From contig JAUYKV010000017.1 of NCBI GenBank assembly GCA_030699825.1, positions 1 through 64,000 of the forward strand: DNA of 64,000 nt. The letters are read 5' to 3'. Source of the DNA: Pseudomonas sp. GTDB taxonomy: Bacteria; Pseudomonadota; Gammaproteobacteria; Pseudomonadales; Pseudomonadaceae. Position numbers and translations under genes: made by a program. Shown here in pieces: positions 38,901 to 45,413 of the stretch (position 1 is its first letter; every line of letters begins with the position of its first letter). Under the pieces are notes generated by a model. It was not told where the DNA came from. It ran no database searches and worked only from the letters and a program-made list of their open reading frames with translations.

Positions 38901-41726
38901 GTTATTCAACGCGCCGCTGGTCAACGTCAGCGTGCCGCCGCTGCTCAGGTTGCCGCTGCTGTTATCCAGCGAATCGCTGACGAGCAGCAAATCGCTCCCC
39001 GTACGCAGGCTGCCGGCGCTGTTGTCGAAAGCGCCCTGGATGGTCGCCTGCATGCCGGCGTCGCCCTGAATCAGGCCCTTGTCGCGGTTAAGCAATTGGC
39101 CCGCCTTGAGGCTGAACGCCGCGCCTGCCGCCAGCACGCCTTGCTGGCTGTTATCCAGCAGGCCGCTGGTTTCGAGGTCGAGGCTGGCGTCGCCGATTAC
39201 CAGGCCGCCCTGGTTGTTCAGGCTGGAACCTTTGAGCTGCAAGGCGCCGGCGCTGGAAAGCTCGCCCTGGTCGTGGTTGTCAATATCGGCGGCGTCGATG
39301 CGCAAGGCCGCCTGGCTGCCGATCAGGCCCTGCTGGCTGTTGTTCAAAGCGCCGGCAAGGGATAGCTGCATATCGCCGAGGCTGCTGATTTGGCCGGCGC
39401 CGCTATTGTTCAGGATGCCCGCGCTCAGACTCAATTGCTTGGCGGCCGAGAGCAGGCCGCCGAGGTTATTCCGCAGTGCCCTGGTGATGCGCAGTTCCAG
39501 GGCTTCGCCACTGAGGATCTTGCCGGCGCTGTTGTTCAGTTCCCCGCTGACCAGGGTAAAGGCGCGGTCGCTGGATATCTCGCTGCCCTGGCTGTTGTCG
39601 ATGGTGGCGACATTTTTCAGCAACAGGCTGCCCGGTGTGGAGAGCAAGCCCTGACGGCTGTTGTTCAAGTGCCCGCCGGCCAGGTCGAGGGTCAAGGAGC
39701 CGCTGCTGACGAACTGTCCACCGCCCTGCTGGTCGAGCCCGCTGAGGCTGGCGGTAAAAGCACCCTGGCTGCTGATTCGGCCTTTGTCGCTGTTGTCGAC
39801 TTGCCCGGCCTGCAGTTGCAAGCCCTGACGTCCATGGATCAGACCCGACTGGCTGTTATCGATAGCACCGGCATTGACGATCAAACGCCCTTCGCTGAGC
39901 AGTACGCCACCTTGCTGTTTGAGATTGCCCAGGGTGGCCTGTAGATCGCCACGGCTCTCGACGCGCCCGCCGGCGCTGCTGTCCAGGCTGGCTGCGTTCA
40001 GGGTCAGCACCTGCTCGCTGCTGATAGTGCCCTGGTCGCGGTTATCTATGGTATCGGCTTGCAATGTCAGCGCCTCGACGCTGCTGATCGAGCCGCTATC
40101 GGAGTTATCCAGTTGTTTAACGTCGAGCCCCAGCTCCGCGCCGGCGGAGACTTCGCCGCCCTGAGCATTGCTCAGGCTTTGCGCTGCGATCTGCACGCTG
40201 GCCTGCGCCGAGATGACCCCGACGGCGCTGTTGTCGATATCTTGCGCATGCAGTTGCAGCGCATCGCGGGCAATCACCCACCCGCCCTGGTTATTCAGTT
40301 GCTGCGCCTGCACGCCCAGCTTGGCCTCGCTGACCAGCTGGCCTTGTTGGTTGTGCAGCGCGCCCGCCACCTGCACATCGGCAGCGCCATGGCTGTGGAT
40401 CAGACCGGCCTGACGGTTGTCGATGGCATCCGCAGCCAGATTCAGGGTGCTACCCGCGAGAATGCGGCCGGCACGGTTATCCAGCTGCCCGGCGTCGATC
40501 TGCGTATGGCCTTTGCCGTTAAGGGTACCGGTCTGGTTGTTCAACAGTTGGCTGGCCTGCACCTCAAGGTCGCGATTGGCGACCACAGTGCCGCTGTTTT
40601 GCAGGCCTTCGCCGCTCAGGCGCACATCGCCCAAGGCGTTGCGGCTGTTGTCCGGGTTGACGCCCGCCTCGATCACGCCTTGGTTGATCAACTGACCACC
40701 CTGCAGGGTGATGCTGCCCGCGGTGGCCAGGCTCTTACGGTTGGCCAATTCACTGTTGGAGCTGATGTCGATGTTGCCGGCGGCATAGGTTTTATCGGTG
40801 AGTTCTACGCTCTGCGCCTGGATTTTCAGATTCTGGCTGGCGGCCGTCTGCGCCAAGCTCAACTGGCCATTGGCATCGATCTGGATATCGCCAGCGCTAA
40901 CGGCCATGTCGCCGGCCAGCTTGACGCCGACCCCGGCCTCGGTACCGACCAGGCGGATCGCCCCAGCGTACATGCCGCCCAGGGCGGAGCTGTCGATGGC
41001 CAGTTGCGGTTGACTGCTGCCGTCGGCGGCCTTGGCGGTAGCGGTGAGGTCGTCGGCCTTGACCTGATTACGCCCGATGATGACATTGAGTTTGTTGGCG
41101 TGCAGCTCGGCGTTGATTTTGGCGCTGCGGGTGATCAGGTCGAACTGTTCGATATTACTGGCGTTGAGCCCTGCGCCCTGGATGCTGATCTGGCCGCCGT
41201 TGACATCGAAGCGGTCCAGCCGGCCATTTTCGACAATCGGCTTGCCGGTGGTGAGGGTGACGCGCGGCGTATTGATAAAACCGCAGCCGTCACAGGTGAT
41301 GCCGTGGGGGTTGACGACTATCACTGCGGCGGACTTGCCGGCCACTTCGGTGTAGCCCTTGAGCTGGCTGGTATTGGCCCCGGTCACCTCGTTGAGGATC
41401 AGCCCGGCGGCCTGGCCGTTGAAGTTCGGGTTGCCGACGATGATCCCGCCCAACTGGGTGGCTTGCAGCTTATCGGTGGCGTTGTTGAGGGTCAGCCCCT
41501 GCTGGCCGACGTTGTACTCGCTGAACTTGTTATGCGACAAACCGCTGCCGTTGGGCGTGGCGATATTGACGACGGGCACGCCATTGCCGGCCTGAGCCAG
41601 GCTGGTGTTGCCGCCGGCCTGGGCATCCACCGTCAGCTGTGCGGCAGTGGACACGATCGGGTTGAGGAAGAGTATGCCGATCAGTACACAAGCAATGTTT
41701 TGGAACAATGGCGTGCGAACGTCCAT
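26907..41726 (-). CDS. cdiA: Giant filamentous-haemagglutinin/CdiA-type exoprotein with C-terminal alpha/beta-hydrolase toxin domain
   Basis: 4939 aa. ATG at 41726 follows TTGGAG by 8 bases. Signal peptide about 1-29; TPS secretion domain about 30-280 with NPNF (99-102) and NPHGITCDGCGF (139-150); FHA-1 repeats about 320-2800 with a 20-22 residue period (units like LDNSQGGLLSS); a non-repeat middle part with CYDCSGDHH near 2900 and SDYLLGNLGYTPDNTQKRLG near 3310; FHA-2 repeats about 3430-4440 (GRDINVIGSSVSAG type); a linker; VENN at 4610; then a 330-residue tail. The tail has AYNPTHGLVGDLVE and the nucleophile elbow YGHSQGG (Ser4789); Asp4847 (NRPDES) and His4899 (SPHSNY) are candidate triad partners. 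Expected role: export through CdiB, display as a filament, delivery of a lipase/esterase-like toxin into neighbouring cells. It could instead be an adhesin with a hydrolase tail. Lies 39 bases after cdiB. Confidence 0.92.
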   Translation of the reverse strand: MDVRTPLFQNIACVLIGILFLNPIVSTAAQLTVDAQAGGNTSLAQAGNGVPVVNIATPNGSGLSHNKFSEYNVGQQGLTLNNATDKLQATQLGGIIVGNPNFNGQAAGLILNEVTGANTSQLKGYTEVAGKSAAVIVVNPHGITCDGCGFINTPRVTLTTGKPIVENGRLDRFDVNGGQISIQGAGLNASNIEQFDLITRSAKINAELHANKLNVIIGRNQVKADDLTATAKAADGSSQPQLAIDSSALGGMYAGAIRLVGTEAGVGVKLAGDMAVSAGDIQIDANGQLSLAQTAASQNLKIQAQSVELTDKTYAAGNIDISSNSELANRKSLATAGSITLQGGQLINQGVIEAGVNPDNSRNALGDVRLSGEGLQNSGTVVANRDLEVQASQLLNNQTGTLNGKGHTQIDAGQLDNRAGRILAGSTLNLAADAIDNRQAGLIHSHGAADVQVAGALHNQQGQLVSEAKLGVQAQQLNNQGGWVIARDALQLHAQDIDNSAVGVISAQASVQIAAQSLSNAQGGEVSAGAELGLDVKQLDNSDSGSISSVEALTLQADTIDNRDQGTISSEQVLTLNAASLDSSAGGRVESRGDLQATLGNLKQQGGVLLSEGRLIVNAGAIDNSQSGLIHGRQGLQLQAGQVDNSDKGRISSQGAFTASLSGLDQQGGGQFVSSGSLTLDLAGGHLNNSRQGLLSTPGSLLLKNVATIDNSQGSEISSDRAFTLVSGELNNSAGKILSGEALELRITRALRNNLGGLLSAAKQLSLSAGILNNSGAGQISSLGDMQLSLAGALNNSQQGLIGSQAALRIDAADIDNHDQGELSSAGALQLKGSSLNNQGGLVIGDASLDLETSGLLDNSQQGVLAAGAAFSLKAGQLLNRDKGLIQGDAGMQATIQGAFDNSAGSLRTGSDLLLVSDSLDNSSGNLSSGGTLTLTSGALNNAKGTLAGAWDSHVTSSGLNNDAGTLSSQGDLYLVSGAASSRDGGVIVTAGQLQLQADSLDASNSGRVVANGAADVQLDGQLDLSVGGQLLSGAALLLRAQTIDNSKQGLISGKGAASVEATSIDNRQGGEISSNLGLTLVTDELDNREQGRVIAEAGLRLVADHVFNSAMGVLSAAQALNLQTRVLGNSGGRVLSGALLSLSAEHIDNSAQGRISAGGDLLLVTQQLDNQQQGEVLSAGALELHAKNIDSRDQGLIAGEGAMAIRVTEALDLSQGGQIIGEAVLDLQASSLSTRQQGLVAANGALQVTATSIDNAEGGEISSQNSLTLAADSLDNSDGGRIIGETGVNASLEQLDNSGKGLLASNAGLVLQAKQIDNSAGGTLSGVQLLTLNAETLNNQGAGRVLSGGDLQLTLDKLNNSDAGLLSSRGDLLLQGTELDNSGGNIVVDGQGKVVADRLDSSDGGQLSSLGDLEVEAKILKQQGGGELLSNGQLDLRVDTLDNSNGGLVSGLQGLSISADSLTNQGGELSTDANLSIQATRLDNSAAGKVIAGNVLSLTVAQLLNQAKGVLSGQHSLTLSGASLDNSGAGLLVSQGAIDLTLAATLNNSDGGSLLAQGPLKLRAASLDNSQDGLLSSKAGMDLELTGDLNNQAGTLIADGALQLSAQQLDNSLRGVLNSKGDLKVELDELVQQGGELLSQGKLTLNAGDIDNSQAGLIAATQGIAIVTGNLDNSAGGEISSSAAVHIDAADLDNSDAGLVIGDGGLWLTVQRLFNQSLGLLSGRDGLVLQTDSLDNSQGGTLTSQQQLDVQLSGALDNHAQGALLSEGGLQLQAGELNNSSGVLSSVGELAIATGTLNNQGGKLVTDDQLKLTSTSLDNSQSGRISAKQALSISTGQLDNQHQGLISGAAAVSLTTAQLNNHNQGLIATPGALLLNNLDTLNNSAGGEISSSQSFLLKASQLNNSAGRVISGQELQLQITQALLNNLNGVLSAAKLTVAAASLDNSAAGVLASRGDIQVNLTGKLDNHDQGTLSAAQELSIASASLDNSNDGLLASGGALQLHTGAANNQGGSILSQAALDASTAALDNRGGVLSSHQALTLSAGAIDNRDNGLITSAGKLTLNAASLDSSRHLADSGGEVSAKQDLQLTVSQLIQQQGRLIGEAGVRVDFKGGDLDNRGGLLSATGPLTLLNLGKQDNRDAGEVSSNQSYSIAASAIDNGEQGRLISAGSLSLDVGSSTLRNTAGGLISGWQGLTVDAGNLDNNALGTLSSRDGDLDVELSGVLNNSGEGALVSKGKLAVDAGSLNNSGKGILSSEGDLELSLSGALNNSASGLIDSQGTLMATAGAVNNQTGQIGSLKAASLTATSLDNSAGQLSSNAALNLTLSGNLINTQQAKLAGAGPLVLKAAAIDNQGGSLVSQNLLSLIGSSLNNANGGTLAARNGLNLLLTGALNNSADGLIHSELGALDIRAQSLNNQGGTLSSQQNLTLNLDGKLDNQGGHIQSQAGNLDLQKTSAVDNSAGVLSSVTGWLKLATTGLFDNDTGTTQAQSLVIDGKGVDNRGGHISALSGDTAIDIGTATFNNQGGGLYAHQLLDVIAGSFNNEGAAPGQGGKVTAGQIDFSLSGALNNSYGILESASTLNLTAASIDNQLGSLRALGTSGDTGIAATSLDNRNGTIETANTNLDLNVASLQSSGGSILHVGTGDFGLSAAQVTGAGGDLSTNGLLTLTADSWTNSGVLQAGQLVLNIGNFTQTSSGQLLAGSSFNGSGSNWVNHGLLASDGNFSLNLSGAYSGNGQATSLGDLNLSAGSISLASSTRIAGSGLTNVSATGLLSNLGKLTSAGDLTVTANTLNNYGTLGSAENLRLVTPTLLNENGLIFSGDDMTLRVNSFTNKFADVYSLGALSVAKDDAGSQLSVLENRSSSIESVGDMSLRAATFTNRKELFTTSKEQTYGHIHLVCYDCSGDHHNVDYVATERFETELEEDSAAAQIYSGGNLDIRGGTIVNRYSSLSAAGDIAISATTLENTGAALGLIERVRRFNTGRITDGTDERFRANHINPYNALPLPKETPDELYRWNLVSDIETQSNTGIAASAIIQAGGNISIQAAQTLENSVVRESHLQGGGANRVADSATQGTGITLVVQLNAQLPPDLQQQQVNPLSLPGFSLPQGESGLFRLSGQQAQSTTVNHAQSTIVDRTLAGSNVTLGQQEQSLAAVDAQGRSFAVVTQGGQSVEQVAGSGLHLSSSTASLQASGSAVTVDAGSNPAATAFNGQSLPATAILPGTVEQIQRSEQTLNPGAIGGNPLILAGNQAQAAGAPSAQTSAIDAPVVQPLAQGQSANVSPLPSHKYLIETNPELTNLKQFLGSDYLLGNLGYTPDNTQKRLGDGLYEQRLIREAVVARTGQRFLAGLSSDEAMFRHLMDNAIASKQALNLSLGVTLTAEQVAALTHDIVWLEEYEVNGEKVLVPVLYLAQAKGRLAPSGALIQGQDVALISGGDLSSAGTLRASDSLSVSATNIGNSGLMQASERLSLLATDSIRNAQGGIINGRDVSLTALTGDIINERSVTQESRSGKNFSQLTSVVDNAARIEASNDLSIIAGRDLLNIGGALEAGGDAELSAGRDVVIASAQAENGLMRKDKRHFWSTSSSTQYASDVQVGGNLSVEAGQDLTVIASKVKAGGDIALVAGGVAVIAAAATENSSEYRYKSSKKKINKEDSSVRQQAAVVEADGDVDIFAGQDLTLVASQVKAGNNVALDAEQDINILSAKDESASFYFKKKKGSFGRSSSKQQEKYDSTNIASGVEAGNDLTLNASKTAGGMSIDGGRDVTVIGSQLKAGNDLLVGATGDVAVLSGVEVHGSYSKKTKSGFLGLSKSGKSQLKTKASQVASELEAGNDVVIAAGNHIRLRASETTAGNDVELRAGLVTDTGDINLVSANDTAYSRSERYSKKVGVSLSGGMLSIGSAKKAGEEARNSTSVGSQVAAERDAILQAERDINVIGSSVSAGRNLLIDAGRDINVLAAESKSASATSERNRHSGVDLNSDSNGFTAFVGNDVQVEKILVTRNTAAASQLQAGIDLDLQASRDINQTGSDLQAGRDINLGAIRNIILGAAAERVTNEQEEAGHRNGLTANMSHNFANTVDAIKGIGQGENIVSQVSSVLKAADSVTQFVSGPTTANHIGTTSQRTGTIEGVVSHRPSTLVAGSDVNIQAGNDIEVRGTHIQTQRDINMAARDITLDVARGEKINVSEQTLSQNGINGGSTFNSSRVGIGGSHGTITEDGQRGTSFPSQLEAGRDVKLHADRDLGLIGTQVLVQRDIDLKAGNDLNIRAAQNDADYDMRRKSGGGEVGLALGGQDFISVYASVDIGKGKLDREGARQQEAYLYAGKGLNFESGRDTTIAGARMEGEEVTGKVGRDLLVSSITDTGKVSGKEFDASMTVSVGLYGSFSVSGSVGVGKTNGSTDWVQGQAAITARDRLDIRSENHTQLDGAVLASNTGTLKLDTNTLGFRDIEGHDREHAWYINAGGSYSSGGDSGPNAAATAAVVDTSQENKDGSNSWNLSGYDNRTEREQILRATVGLGEVVVRGDTDTGRDSTVGLNRDVSRAIEITKDKKESTELYVSSSSLNAVTSPAETLQSWKAGAQNYGRNAVQAFVNMELLKAEAQSAVENNKLVAALAWAPELLVDAMDAMNLPSLGLFPGPGNYGGLFTQLPVLVTGDLRPVRVSGSFKTENGQLVLVKGKPVIENSIVEKFEGFNTDDNIFTNGIMNSLTGALANGLMQAGNGSGNVDFVLAYNPTHGLVGDLVESAFDKNLSGSVLSGTARNLNDLFQGAVDAGPESLRIYGHSQGGLLTWVAVKGIDFSNVQMTSIQLSGAPIDAIQFHRDADAAGFKNDDQRVFQVNRPDESVFFGLLPKTDSVADLPVLLGGNSQYSDDPVKRALGALFTVTSLLDADSPHSNYSCINCPAATPSNVNTKIRDIVIKPTLIDSQGNATRLP
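33300..40760 (-). repeat. FHA-1 repeat array inside cdiA
   Basis: About 7.4 kb of imperfect direct repeats, each roughly 60-66 bases (20-22 codons), recognisable by the recurring plus-strand phrases GCTGTTGTCCAGGCTG, CTGTTATCCAG and CGCCGCTG. Protein units follow the scheme L-x-A-x-x-L-D/N-N-S/Q-x-G-x-I/L-x-S. The repeats fold as a beta-helix in the exported filament. Near-identical units make copy-number change and assembly collapse likely. Confidence 0.85.
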
Positions 41727-41765
41727 GTAAATAACTCCAACCCGAAGGCTTGAATCAGCAAAAAA

Positions 41766-43454
41766 TCAGAAGAAGAAATCGAGGCGAAAGTACAGCGGGT
41801 GTTCTTGCCGCTCGATGGCATCGGGCCGTTCGAGCGAGCGGGCCAAGGTCAGCGAAGCGGCCATATGCTGGCCACGGGCACTCAGCTCGATGGCGTTGCC
41901 GGAGAGCCGGCCGCGCTGTTCGGGGCTGTAGCGACCGCCACTGATCACCCCGACGTCGTAGGCCAAAGCCAGGCCATATTCCTGCACGAAGGGCCGCAAC
42001 GGCTCCCAGGCCACCGGCTTGCGCCAGCGCAACTGGTTACGCCAATAGCCACCGCTGTCGCCGGAAATCGACTGTTCCTTGAACCCCCGCACCGAACTCA
42101 GGCCGCCGACGCTGATGCGTTGCGAGCTGAACAGCACGTCCTCGCTGCGCTGGCCGTTGACCAGGCTGTCGAAGCTTAACGACTCGCCCCACAGTTGAAA
42201 CGGCTGCAGGTAGCTCAGGGTCAGGCTGTATTTGTGGTAACGGGCAACCGGCTCGCCGTCTTGTGGGTCCCCGCGGCGCTGGGCATCGAAGGCGCCGGTG
42301 CCATGCTGCCAGCCGACATCGACGTTGACGAAGGCCGTGCCGATGCGTCGACCGTGGTTGAAACCCAGCTGCGCTTCGCTCAGGCGCTGGCTAGAGGCAT
42401 CAATCAGATTGCCAAGAATGAAGTTATTGCTGCGCAGGTGGCTGACGCCCAGATTGATCGCGGTTTTGCTCAGGCTGTCGCGATGCAACACACGCTCGGC
42501 GCGCAGGGCGTGGGTGGTGCTGTCGCCGTCGGAGTCAAAGGCAAAGCCGTTGGCCTCGCTCTCGGTGCGGTAGTAGCTCTGGCTGTAGCTGTAATTGAAG
42601 TTCCACCAGCCGTAGGGCAGGTTGTAGTTAAGGCTCTGGCTCTCGGAATGGCGGTAGTAGTCGCTGACCGCATCGCGGCTAGCGCGCAGGCTCAACTGGT
42701 CGGCCAGACCGAGCGGGCTGTAACAGTCCAGGCCCAGGCCCCACTGCTGTTCGCCAGTGCTAAGCTGCCCGTCGTTATGCCGCGCCAGACTGACGCGCCA
42801 GGCTTTGTCGCGCTGCCCCTCGAGCCGTACCCGGCTGCCTCCGACCTGTTCGCCCGGCACCAGCTCCAGCCTGGCCTGGCGCGACGGCAGGCGGCCCAGC
42901 TGATCGATCAGTTGCTCCAGTTCGCGCAGGTTGAGGGCCTCGCCCGCCTGGCCGGGGAAAGCCATGGCCAGTTCGCGCTCACTGGCCAGCGCGGAGCTGT
43001 CCAGGCCCTCCAGACGGCCCTCGATGACGATCACCTGCAGCTCGCCATCGGCCAGATCCTGCTGCGGCAGGTAGGCGCGGGTGGTGATATAGCCACGGCC
43101 GATATAGTGGTCGGTGATGGCCTTGAGCAGCGCGTTGAGCTGGCCGCTGCCCAGGCACTGGCCTTCGAAGGGATGAAGCAGCGCCAGGCGATCGGCCTCG
43201 CCGAGCAGGCTGGCACCTTCGAGGCGGATGTTCAGGACCTCGAAACAGCGCTCGTCCGCGCCCGGAGCGAGGGGGGCCGGCTCGGCCTTTCCCGGGAGTT
43301 GCTGCAACTGCTCGAGGCGGTGATGCTGCTTCTGCAGCAGGCGCTCCTGGCGTTCGCGAATCAGCTCGAGGTCGCCCGCAGTTTGCGCGCTGGCAGCAAT
43401 CGGGGCGAGAAAAAACAGCAGCCAGATGGCCACAAATCGACAACGCGGCGCCAT
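41766..43454 (-). CDS. cdiB: CdiB/TpsB outer-membrane two-partner secretion transporter
   Basis: 562 aa. Signal peptide (MAPRCRFVAIWLLFFLAPIA ending ASA), a polar helical linker (LIRERQERLLQKQHHRLEQL), POTRA domains (about 70-210; ITDHYIGRGYITTRAYLPQQ, VIVIEGRLEG), then a 16-strand ShlB/FhaC barrel. Conserved motif SVGGLSSVRGFKEQ corresponds to the VRGY/F tip of loop L6 that enters the barrel. The C-terminus YFRLDFFF ends in Phe, the signal for BAM insertion. AAGGGA lies 9 bases before the ATG. It exports the TPS domain of the downstream exoprotein. The 390 bases upstream, to orn, hold only repeats and a weak promoter candidate. Confidence 0.95.
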   Translation of the reverse strand: MAPRCRFVAIWLLFFLAPIAASAQTAGDLELIRERQERLLQKQHHRLEQLQQLPGKAEPAPLAPGADERCFEVLNIRLEGASLLGEADRLALLHPFEGQCLGSGQLNALLKAITDHYIGRGYITTRAYLPQQDLADGELQVIVIEGRLEGLDSSALASERELAMAFPGQAGEALNLRELEQLIDQLGRLPSRQARLELVPGEQVGGSRVRLEGQRDKAWRVSLARHNDGQLSTGEQQWGLGLDCYSPLGLADQLSLRASRDAVSDYYRHSESQSLNYNLPYGWWNFNYSYSQSYYRTESEANGFAFDSDGDSTTHALRAERVLHRDSLSKTAINLGVSHLRSNNFILGNLIDASSQRLSEAQLGFNHGRRIGTAFVNVDVGWQHGTGAFDAQRRGDPQDGEPVARYHKYSLTLSYLQPFQLWGESLSFDSLVNGQRSEDVLFSSQRISVGGLSSVRGFKEQSISGDSGGYWRNQLRWRKPVAWEPLRPFVQEYGLALAYDVGVISGGRYSPEQRGRLSGNAIELSARGQHMAASLTLARSLERPDAIERQEHPLYFRLDFFF

Positions 43455-43495
43455 GCCTTCAGTCCCTTGAATGGCAAAAATCCCGCGCGCATTAA

Positions 43496-43526
43496 ATCAT
43501 ACGGCACTGAGCCATCAGCCACTCAA
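43496..43526 (-). promoter_or_regulatory. Weak promoter candidate for the cdiBAI operon
   Basis: Minus strand TTGAGT (43526-43521) and TATGAT (43501-43496) with a 19-base spacer, about 40 bases before the cdiB start. The spacer is longer than optimal; no other clear candidate was seen in the repeat-filled gap. Confidence 0.3.
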
Positions 43527-43648
43527 TAGGTGAGCAGGTTCACAGATCCGAGAATTAATCCCGAACGTCGGATCACAGGCGATGTCGCGCGCCAGCGGAA
43601 AAACCAGCGGACGACAAAGAACAAGCGCAAGCGCAAGAGCCGAAAAGT

Positions 43649-43723
43649 ACGCTGGAAGACTGGACGAAAAAGTCTGACAGGCCTCGGGCGTGAACAAAAC
43701 CTGTCCAGCCTCCAGCGTTTTTT
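43649..43723. repeat. Long palindromic repeat, family B, copy 1 (terminator-like)
   Basis: ACGCTGGAAGACTGGAC (43649-43665) pairs with GTCCAGCCTCCAGCGT (43703-43718), followed by a run of T. The loop contains GACGAAAAAGTCTGACAGG and CCTCGGGCGTGAACAAAA. Related copies, inverted, lie at 56133-56215 and 57721-57790; the loop part GACGAAAAAGC..CTCGGGCGTGAGCAA is the best conserved piece. Confidence 0.75.
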
Positions 43724-43728
43724 CCCTC

Positions 43729-43847
43729 AGAGGTTGTGAAAATATCGAGCGCCGTAGCGAGACTGTCTCCAGGCGTTCGTAGCGCAACGTCAGCAGCGGG
43801 CGCCTGGAGGCGGTCGCAGTAGGCGAGAGTCTTTTCACAGCCTCTCA
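43729..43847. repeat. GTGAAAA palindromic repeat, family A, copy 2 (complete)
   Basis: Left arm CAGAGGTTGTGAAAATATCG, right arm GTCTTTTCACAGCCTCTCA. Between them is a second stem, TCTCCAGGCG with CGCCTGGAGG. The outer right arm contains the orn stop codon (43845-43847). It directly follows family B copy 1, so the two elements form a composite. Confidence 0.8.
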
Positions 43848-44387
43848 TACCTTGATGAAATGCTCGCGGTAGTACTGGAGTTCGGCGATGGACTCGCGAA
43901 TATCGTCCAGCGCCTGGTGGCTGGCTTTTTTCTGGAAGCCTTCCTTGAGTTTCGGCGCCCAGCGTTCGGCGAGGATCTTCAGGGTCGAGACATCCAGATA
44001 GCGGTAGTGGAAATAGGCTTCCAGCTCCGGCATGTAGCGATAGAGAAAACGCCGATCCTGACCGATGCTGTTGCCGCAGATCGGCGACTGGCCCTTGGCC
44101 ACCCACTGTTCGAGAAAGGCGATGGTCTGCGCCTCGGCCTCGGCCTGGCTGATCGTGCTCTCACGTACCCGCTTGACCAGGCCACTTTCGCCATGGGTGC
44201 GGGTGTTCCATTCATCCATGCCGGCAAGCGCCTCGTCACTCTGATGCACCGCAATCACCGGCCCTTCGGCCAGGACATTGAGGTCGCTATCGGTAATGAT
44301 CGTGGCCATTTCGATGATCACGTCCTGTTCCGGATCGAGTCCGGTCATTTCCAGGTCGATCCAGATCAGATTCTGCGGGTTCTGCAT
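43845..44387 (-). CDS. orn: Oligoribonuclease
   Basis: 180 aa, normal length; ATG at 44387 with GAGGAG 6 bases upstream (the longer frame to 44828 overlaps the methyltransferase). DEDDh exonuclease: [10 protein letters not shown] carries the first Asp and Glu, the middle Asp lies in [15 protein letters not shown], and the last His and Asp in [14 protein letters not shown]. Orn degrades 2-5-mer RNA and, in Pseudomonas, the c-di-GMP product pGpG, which links it to FimX-type signalling. It marks the right edge of the island. Confidence 0.97.
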   Translation of the reverse strand: MQNPQNLIWIDLEMTGLDPEQDVIIEMATIITDSDLNVLAEGPVIAVHQSDEALAGMDEWNTRTHGESGLVKRVRESTISQAEAEAQTIAFLEQWVAKGQSPICGNSIGQDRRFLYRYMPELEAYFHYRYLDVSTLKILAERWAPKLKEGFQKKASHQALDDIRESIAELQYYREHFIKV

Positions 44388-44457
44388 GCTGTACTCCTCG
44401 GCTGATGCCGGCAGTTTAGCGAATAAAGTCGCCCGCGAAGCGGCGGACTTGCCCTCG

Positions 44458-45264
44458 TCACGCCCGAGCGACTGCCGGCATCCGCCATAACAGCAGACGC
44501 GAGCGGCGCCAGTCATGCAGCTCGACTTGCTGCTCGGCCGGCACCCCGGGCACCTCGAAGCTGTTGCTGACCAGCCAGGCACCGACGGCCATCTGCGCCA
44601 CGGCCTTGGTCCAGAGCGCCGCCATCGGCGCCGGCGAGAGGAAGCAATAGACCACGTCGAATTCCGCCAGATCGGTGCGCCAGAGATTCTGGTAGCGAAT
44701 CCGACAGTTGCTCTGCGCCAGGGCGCGCAGCCAGGCGATGAGGAACGGCAAGGGCGCGGTCTCCACCCCGACGAACTGCGCCTGGGGAAAGCGCCGCGCC
44801 AGCCAGAGCAAGGTTCCCGCCGGGCCACAGCCGAGATCGACGAAGCGAAAACCGGCCGCTTGCCCGACCAGCCACTCGGCCAGTTGCTGACGACTGCGCG
44901 CGCCGGTCAGATACAGCGGCACCCGCTCGCCGACGCTGTTCCAGTTGCCCAACAACAGCAGCAGGAAGCCGACTAAAAACACCCAGGACGGCAGCGCCGC
45001 ACCACTCAACAGCAGCAGCGCCGGAACGAACCCCAGGTTCAGCCACCACCACCATGACGCCAAACCGAGCCGGCGAGCGAAACCCGCCGCCAGCAAACCC
45101 TGGACCAACCCGGCGGCCAGAGCGCTGGGACGCCAGTTCGAGAATTGCACCGCCAGGATGATCGCCCCGCCCACCAGCAGCGCCGCGCACAGCTGTGCCA
45201 GCAACGCCAGCAGGACCGGATAACGGCCGGCCACTCGACCAATCATAGCTATACGCCCAACCAT
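44458..45264 (-). CDS. Membrane-anchored class I SAM-dependent methyltransferase
   Basis: 268 aa, ATG at 45264 with GAGG 6 bases upstream. The N-terminal half has several hydrophobic helices ([57 protein letters not shown]). The C-terminal half is a Rossmann methyltransferase with motif [14 protein letters not shown], then [12 protein letters not shown], and DVVYCFLSP at the motif IV position. The substrate is unknown. It lies 70 bases upstream of orn on the same strand and is divergent from rsgA with a 149-base gap. Confidence 0.85.
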   Translation of the reverse strand: MVGRIAMIGRVAGRYPVLLALLAQLCAALLVGGAIILAVQFSNWRPSALAAGLVQGLLAAGFARRLGLASWWWWLNLGFVPALLLLSGAALPSWVFLVGFLLLLLGNWNSVGERVPLYLTGARSRQQLAEWLVGQAAGFRFVDLGCGPAGTLLWLARRFPQAQFVGVETAPLPFLIAWLRALAQSNCRIRYQNLWRTDLAEFDVVYCFLSPAPMAALWTKAVAQMAVGAWLVSNSFEVPGVPAEQQVELHDWRRSRLLLWRMPAVARA

Positions 45265-45413
45265 TTATCGCCTCGATCTACCTGTCGCCACTGCGCCGCA
45301 GTCTAACCCTCGACACCAACCTTCGACATCTGGCAACGCTGCAGCGCGAGTCCGCATGTGCCGCGTGCTAGACTCGCTGGCGGATTTCACCGCAAGTCAA
45401 CCTCGGAACTTTC

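Noticed and set aside
40059..41753. 564-residue plus-strand frame antisense to the TPS domain
   Set aside because: The opposite strand encodes a clear signal peptide and TPS motifs (NPNF, NPHGI); the antisense frame has none.
43515..43838. 107-residue minus-strand frame upstream of cdiB, considered as a small gene
   Set aside because: It consists of the family A and B repeats; the same peptide (GRKSLTGLGREQ-like) appears in frames over other copies at 56.2 and 57.7 kb.
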